Assembly (NCBI GenBank): GCA_003140935.1 | Contig: PLLJ01000021.1 | Coordinates: 74,561-121,424 of the forward strand | Source: Candidatus Omnitrophota bacterium | GTDB taxonomy: Bacteria; Omnitrophota; Omnitrophia; Omnitrophales; Aquincolibacteriaceae | DNA length: 46,864 nt | Reading direction: 5' to 3' | Part shown: one piece after another, positions 43,367 to 46,864 of the stretch | Layout: the number at the start of each line of letters is the position of its first letter | How positions within the stretch are numbered: the first letter of the stretch is position 1 | Notes under the pieces: generated by a model | What the model saw: the letters and a program-made list of their open reading frames with translations, nothing else | Database searches by the model: none | Told to the model about the DNA's origin: nothing | Made by a program: the position numbers and the translations under genes

Positions 43367-43681
43367 ATGAAAAAAACAATAGCGTTATTCATCATCCTGG
43401 CACTGGCCATACCGGTCGTGGCATTGCCTGCTTTCGCTGCCATGGTCAAAGCCGGGGACAATGCGGTGAAAGTCGGTAACAAGTATTGTCCCGTTTCAGG
43501 CGAAGCGGTGTCCGGGAGCGACTTTGTGGTTTATCAAGGAAAGAGTTACGGTCTTTGCTGTCCGATGTGCAAGAAGCCGTTCTTGAGCGATCCTGCAAAA
43601 TATATCGCCAAGATGGAGAAGCAGGAAGCGGCTGGCGGTACTTCGAAAGCGGCCGCGGGCATGAAAAAGAAAATGGGGTAA
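43367..43681 (+). CDS. Exported YHS/TRASH-type metal-binding protein
   Basis: The 104-residue protein has a signal peptide (KKTIALFIILALAIPVVAL, cleaved near AFAA). A small domain follows with Cys41 in YCPVSGEAVSG and a second cluster Cys64, Cys65, Cys68 in GLCCPMCKKPF, ending in a Lys/Ala-rich tail. CPVSG...YGLCCPMC is the YHS/TRASH pattern of metal-trafficking modules. GGAG lies before the ATG at 43367. It sits between cusA and a permease in the copper operon, so it may act as a periplasmic Cu(I) carrier analogous to CusF, but it is not homologous to CusF. Confidence 0.8.
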   Translation: MKKTIALFIILALAIPVVALPAFAAMVKAGDNAVKVGNKYCPVSGEAVSGSDFVVYQGKSYGLCCPMCKKPFLSDPAKYIAKMEKQEAAGGTSKAAAGMKKKMG

Positions 43682-43692
43682 GGCGGTATTCA

Positions 43693-44763
43693 ATGAACAC
43701 AACGACGCATTGCTGCGGAAGCGAGAGCCCCAAGCTCCCGACCTGCTGTTCAGCAAGCAGTAAGAAAAAGCCCTGGTATAAGACGGGGCTTTTTCTTATC
43801 GCTTGTTTGACAGGTGCATTGCTCAGTGCGTCGTTCTTTTTTCCCAAGCTCCGTCCCTTTTACGACTCTTTCATGCATTATGCGCACATGGTGTTCCTGC
43901 CGGTTATCATCGGGTTCCTGCTTGGGGGATTGATCGACCATTTTGTGGCCGAGGAATATATCTCCAAGCATCTCGCGGTTCCGAAAAAGCGCACGATCCT
44001 TTATTCCGTGGGGTTAGGATTCCTCATGAGCGCTTGTTGCCACGGGGTTCTTGCTATTTCCATGGAAGTCCATAAAAAAGGCGCCTCCGGTCCCGCCGTC
44101 GTCAGTTTCCTTTTAGCGAGTCCGTGGGCCAACCTTCCAATCACGATCCTCTTGTTCGGGTTTTTCGGATGGAAGGCACTGCTGATCGTGGGCGGCGCGC
44201 TTTTGATCGCGCTGAACACCGGGCTGATCCTGCAGGGACTCGAACATTTTGGGAAGATCGAAAAAAATCTGAACTCCGTTACGGTCGACCAAGATTTCTC
44301 CATTCTGAAAGATGTGACCGAAAAGTTCCGGAATTACCGTTGGACCCGGGAGGCCGTGGGCGCGGATATTCGCGGAGTTTGGACGGGGATCCGCAATCTG
44401 ATCGATATGATCCTCATATGGATCCTCATCGGAATGGTCTTGGCCGGCCTGATCTCGGCGTTCGTGCCGCCGCATATTTTTCATCAATACCTCGGGCCGA
44501 CACTCTTGGGATTGTTCGTGACGCTCGGGATGGCGACCGTGATCGAGGTGTGTTCTCAAGGAACCGCACCGTTGGCCTTCGAGATCTACCGGCAGACCGG
44601 AGCATTCGGGAACGCGTTTGCGTTCCTGATGGCGGGCGTGGTGACGAATTTTACACAGATCGCGCTGGTCTGGAAAAACATCGGACGCCGCACGGCACTT
44701 TGGATGTTTGCGGTGACGCTGCCGCAGGTGATGTTGCTGGGGTGGATCTTCAACAAGTTCTAG
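43693..44763 (+). CDS. SO_0444-type copper/zinc efflux permease (DUF318-like)
   Basis: The 356-residue membrane protein starts with a cysteine-rich cytoplasmic head (THCCGSES, then LPTCCSAS). About ten spans follow, with the family motif GFLMSACCHGVLAISMEVHKK and a repeat-related IEVCSQGTAPLAFEIY in the second half. Relatives are annotated as SO_0444-family Cu/Zn efflux transporters or permeases of the ArsP/DUF318 group. The paired cysteines suggest soft-metal transport. It is the last gene of the CsoR-controlled cluster, following the YHS protein by 11 bases. The exact ion and direction are inferred from context. Confidence 0.82.
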   Translation: MNTTTHCCGSESPKLPTCCSASSKKKPWYKTGLFLIACLTGALLSASFFFPKLRPFYDSFMHYAHMVFLPVIIGFLLGGLIDHFVAEEYISKHLAVPKKRTILYSVGLGFLMSACCHGVLAISMEVHKKGASGPAVVSFLLASPWANLPITILLFGFFGWKALLIVGGALLIALNTGLILQGLEHFGKIEKNLNSVTVDQDFSILKDVTEKFRNYRWTREAVGADIRGVWTGIRNLIDMILIWILIGMVLAGLISAFVPPHIFHQYLGPTLLGLFVTLGMATVIEVCSQGTAPLAFEIYRQTGAFGNAFAFLMAGVVTNFTQIALVWKNIGRRTALWMFAVTLPQVMLLGWIFNKF

Positions 44764-44830
44764 CGCAACGCGTAACGGACAACGCAAAAACCTAACTTGA
44801 TCGTTGAGCTTGGACCGTTACGCTTTGCGC
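44763..44830. repeat. Long inverted repeat between convergent genes
   Basis: GCGCAACGCGTAACGG (44763-44778) and CCGTTACGCTTTGCGC (44815-44830) are 16-base inverted arms with one mismatch, separated by 36 bases. It lies at the junction of the permease and glycosyltransferase genes and overlaps the end of the latter. It may act as a terminator-like structure for both, although no clear T-tract is adjacent. Confidence 0.55.
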
Positions 44831-45694
44831 AAGCTTTTGGATTTCTTCCGCTTCCTTCTCTTTCCCGCGTTTTAAGGCACCCGCCATAAAGATCCTCGAT
44901 TTTTCCTCCAATATTTGCCGCGCGGCAGAAGCCTGTTCTGAGGTGAGGATGTTCTGCGAGAGAATCTTGGCGAGAGACTGGATGCGAAAACGGTCCATGG
45001 CAGGGAATTCCCGGGAGCGCTGGTCCGCATGGCCGCCATATTTAATAAGGTAAGGTTTTTCGATCAGGCCGACCCGATGTTTTGCGGCGATCCGTAGCCA
45101 CAGGTCATAATCCTCGCACGCCGGAAGCGATTCATCAAAAAGCCCGACATCATCGAAGAGTTTCCGGTGCATCATCACGGCCGACGGGCTTACGACGCAA
45201 AGCGGCAGGCATTTTTCAAAGATCCATCCGCCCGATTTTTTGTGCTTCTTCATCGGGTTGACACGCGTGCCGTTTCGAACCCAGATCTCTTCAGTTTGGC
45301 AGATGAGGTGATCCGGATTTTTTCCGAAGAATTCCAACTGAGTTTTAAGCTTGCCGGGTTTCCATTCGTCATCCGAATCCAGGAACGCGATCCATTCGCC
45401 CTTCGCTTCTTTGATCCCGAGGTTCCGGGCGGCGGCGGGGCCGCTGTTTTTTTCGGAACGGAAAAAACGAAACTGGGGACTCGAGACTCGGGGCCCGTTG
45501 GGTTTATCGTTTTTACAAATCTCGAGGTGCGAAGTGCGAATCCTCCGGACGATATCTTCCGTATCGTCCGTGGAGCCATCATCGATGATGATAAGTTCAA
45601 AATCCGCACCCTTTTGCACAAGAACGGAGTCGATCGCACGGGGCAGAACCGTTTTTCGGTTGTAAGTGGGGATGATGACGCTGATCAAAGACAT
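44792..45694 (-). CDS. Family 2 glycosyltransferase with an internal insertion
   Basis: The 300-residue GT-A enzyme has LISVIIPTYNRKTVLPRAID, the nucleotide-binding DDGSTDDT, and the metal-binding FLDSDDEWKPGKL, then ACEDYDLWLR near the acceptor site. It transfers a sugar from a nucleotide donor to an unknown acceptor. Residues about 53-75 (RTSHLEICKNDKPNG..., ending SSPQ) interrupt the usual short link between DDTEDIVRRI and RFFRSEKNSGPAAARN. The DNA there (45470-45538) contains repeat-like words such as ACTCGAGACTCGG. A TATAAT 5 bases before the ATG and no Shine-Dalgarno suggest a leaderless message. It has no membrane span, so it is cytoplasmic. Confidence 0.88.
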   Translation of the reverse strand: MSLISVIIPTYNRKTVLPRAIDSVLVQKGADFELIIIDDGSTDDTEDIVRRIRTSHLEICKNDKPNGPRVSSPQFRFFRSEKNSGPAAARNLGIKEAKGEWIAFLDSDDEWKPGKLKTQLEFFGKNPDHLICQTEEIWVRNGTRVNPMKKHKKSGGWIFEKCLPLCVVSPSAVMMHRKLFDDVGLFDESLPACEDYDLWLRIAAKHRVGLIEKPYLIKYGGHADQRSREFPAMDRFRIQSLAKILSQNILTSEQASAARQILEEKSRIFMAGALKRGKEKEAEEIQKLAQSVTVQAQRSS

Positions 45695-45699
45695 GAGAG

Positions 45700-45705
45700 A
45701 TTATA
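45700..45705 (-). promoter_or_regulatory. -10 box of the glycosyltransferase gene, leaderless type
   Basis: On the minus strand a perfect TATAAT is followed by five bases (CTCTC) and the ATG at 45694. The -35 region is unremarkable. No Shine-Dalgarno is present. Confidence 0.5.
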
Positions 45706-45787
45706 GCAAGAGACCGGAGCTGGGGGGAAGATGCAATCTGAGTTGTGATACATCCCAAAAAAATAACAGCTTGAAACGGGATGCGCG

Positions 45788-45817
45788 TTGACAGTTTGAG
45801 ACTCGAGTTTATACTAT
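45788..45817 (+). promoter_or_regulatory. Promoter of the histidine kinase gene, leaderless type
   Basis: A perfect TTGACA (45788-45793) and TACTAT (45812-45817) are 18 bases apart. Six bases (CCCTCA) separate the -10 box from ATG 45824, the same geometry as the csoR promoter. Confidence 0.65.
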
Positions 45818-45823
45818 CCCTCA

Positions 45824-46864
45824 ATGAAGATCATTTCTCAAAAGAGTCTTCCTGAAAAAGGCAAGGTCCTGGAAATTATTGAGGGCCTCCTTATCCTTTG
45901 CGCCACACTTCTTGTTTTTTATTTGGATGTGATCACCGGCGACGAGATTGCCTTTTATATTTTTTATATCCCCTCCATCATGGCCGTGGCTTGGTATTGG
46001 GGGAACCGGGCGGGTTGGCTCATGGTGGTCCTGTCATCGATCCTGTGGTCTATTGCCCAGCGGCATTTACCTTTTTTATTCACGAATGCCATTGTCCGCG
46101 CCCTCACATTCGCAGTCGTCTGCATGATGACCGGCATTCTCCGGGACAAGGAAGAAAAGCTTCAAATCATATCCAACGAACTTATCCGCTCCAATCGCGA
46201 GCTCGAATTGTTCGCTTCAAAAGCGGCCCACGATCTGCAATCCCCTTTGGCGACCATTCTGGGTTTCGCAGAGCTTTTAAGGGACAAATATCAGGATTCA
46301 GGCGATGAGACGACGAAAGATTTTACGGAGCGTATTATCGCCACCGCGAAGCGGATGATCGTTTTTATTAAAGCGCTTTTGAATTACGCTACTGTCAAAA
46401 AACCCGAAACCTTCCAGTCTCCCTTGGCATTGGAGAAAGTCGTCAAGGAAGTGCTCAAGGACCTTCATTTTTTGATACTCCAAAAGAAAGCGGAAGTGAT
46501 CTGCGATCCCTTACCGGCCGTATCGATCGATCCAGGCCTTGCGGGATTGCTTTTCCAGAACCTGATCGGCAATGCGCTGAAATACTGCGAAGAAGAACCG
46601 CGCATCCATATCTCGGCCGTCCGCAAAAGGAAAGAATGGCTTTTTTCGATCCAAGACAACGGGATCGGGATCCCCGAAGCATTCCGGGAGCGCATTTTTC
46701 TCATGTTCGAAAAATTGGCGACGCGGCAGAAATATCCGGGGTCGGGGATCGGCCTGGCGACTTGCCAGAAGATCGTGGAACGTTACGGCGGGCGTATTTG
46801 GGTCGAATCTTCAACCGGCCCTGCGCCAAACGCTCAAGATAACGCGGCGGGGAAATCCGGGGCG
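45824..46864 (+). CDS. Membrane sensor histidine kinase, cut by the window end
   Basis: The frame is open for 347 codons to the last base. The N-terminus has about three to four spans (LLILCATLLVFYLDVITG; IAFYIFYIPSIMAVAWYWG; ALTFAVVCMMTGI) and little periplasmic sequence. The phospho-acceptor His136 lies in AAHDLQSPLATILGF (HisKA). The ATPase domain follows with N-box NLIGNALKYC, G1 DNGIGIPEAF and G2 GSGIGLATC. Sensing is probably within the membrane or by a partner. The cognate response regulator is not visible. The gene has a strong promoter and probably a leaderless start. Little beyond the G2 box is expected to be missing. Confidence 0.88.
   Translation, partial: MKIISQKSLPEKGKVLEIIEGLLILCATLLVFYLDVITGDEIAFYIFYIPSIMAVAWYWGNRAGWLMVVLSSILWSIAQRHLPFLFTNAIVRALTFAVVCMMTGILRDKEEKLQIISNELIRSNRELELFASKAAHDLQSPLATILGFAELLRDKYQDSGDETTKDFTERIIATAKRMIVFIKALLNYATVKKPETFQSPLALEKVVKEVLKDLHFLILQKKAEVICDPLPAVSIDPGLAGLLFQNLIGNALKYCEEEPRIHISAVRKRKEWLFSIQDNGIGIPEAFRERIFLMFEKLATRQKYPGSGIGLATCQKIVERYGGRIWVESSTGPAPNAQDNAAGKSGA

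Overview
The window looks like chromosomal DNA of a Gram-negative, probably anaerobic bacterium, most likely an omnitroph (Candidatus Omnitrophota, PVC group). Support comes from outer-membrane efflux proteins, a TIGR04073-type exosortase-associated protein, 2-oxoacid:ferredoxin oxidoreductase, flavodiiron protein, rubredoxin, hemerythrin and rubrerythrin-like proteins, and two GroELs under a CIRCE element. The lineage is inferred from gene content only. No rRNA, tRNA or CRISPR was found.

Layout. 1-1.8 kb is a plasmid- or ICE-like remnant (replication-relaxation family protein, ParB-type HTH protein). 2-5.8 kb holds a membrane acyltransferase, a type III polyketide synthase, a UbiE-like methyltransferase and a 165-residue membrane protein with a 31-residue microprotein. 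6-10.5 kb is a MarR-controlled TolC/EmrA/EmrB-type efflux operon. 10.7-16.6 kb is a dlt-like operon: small membrane-associated protein, PP-loop ATPase, acyl carrier protein, adenylation enzyme with an unrecognised C-terminal extension, MBOAT acyltransferase and a ferredoxin-reductase-like flavoprotein. 16.6-22.4 kb carries oxygen-defence genes on the minus strand, divergent from korA-korB, a ferritin-like protein and an azoreductase. 22.5-23.1 kb repeats the 165+31 residue module. 23.2-29.3 kb contains small exported proteins, a pyrimidine-dimer glycosylase, a Wzx-type flippase, a GH1 glycosidase and a DEAD-box helicase. 29.5-36.9 kb on the minus strand reads tsaB, alr, birA, coaX, then CIRCE, groEL, groES, groEL2. 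37-44.8 kb is a CsoR-controlled Cus-type copper/silver efflux operon ending in a YHS-like protein and an SO_0444-type permease. The right edge has a glycosyltransferase and a histidine kinase cut by the window end.

Beyond the genes, four signals stand out. A two-hairpin element with an exact 14-base core plus terminator occurs three times after plus-strand genes, with a decayed fourth copy. Many genes have a -10 hexamer 5-7 bases before their ATG and no Shine-Dalgarno sequence, suggesting frequent leaderless transcripts. The 165+31 residue membrane module is duplicated, and the microprotein resembles the last membrane segment of its larger partner. An AT-rich patch covers the end of birA and the first half of coaX, suggesting local recombination.
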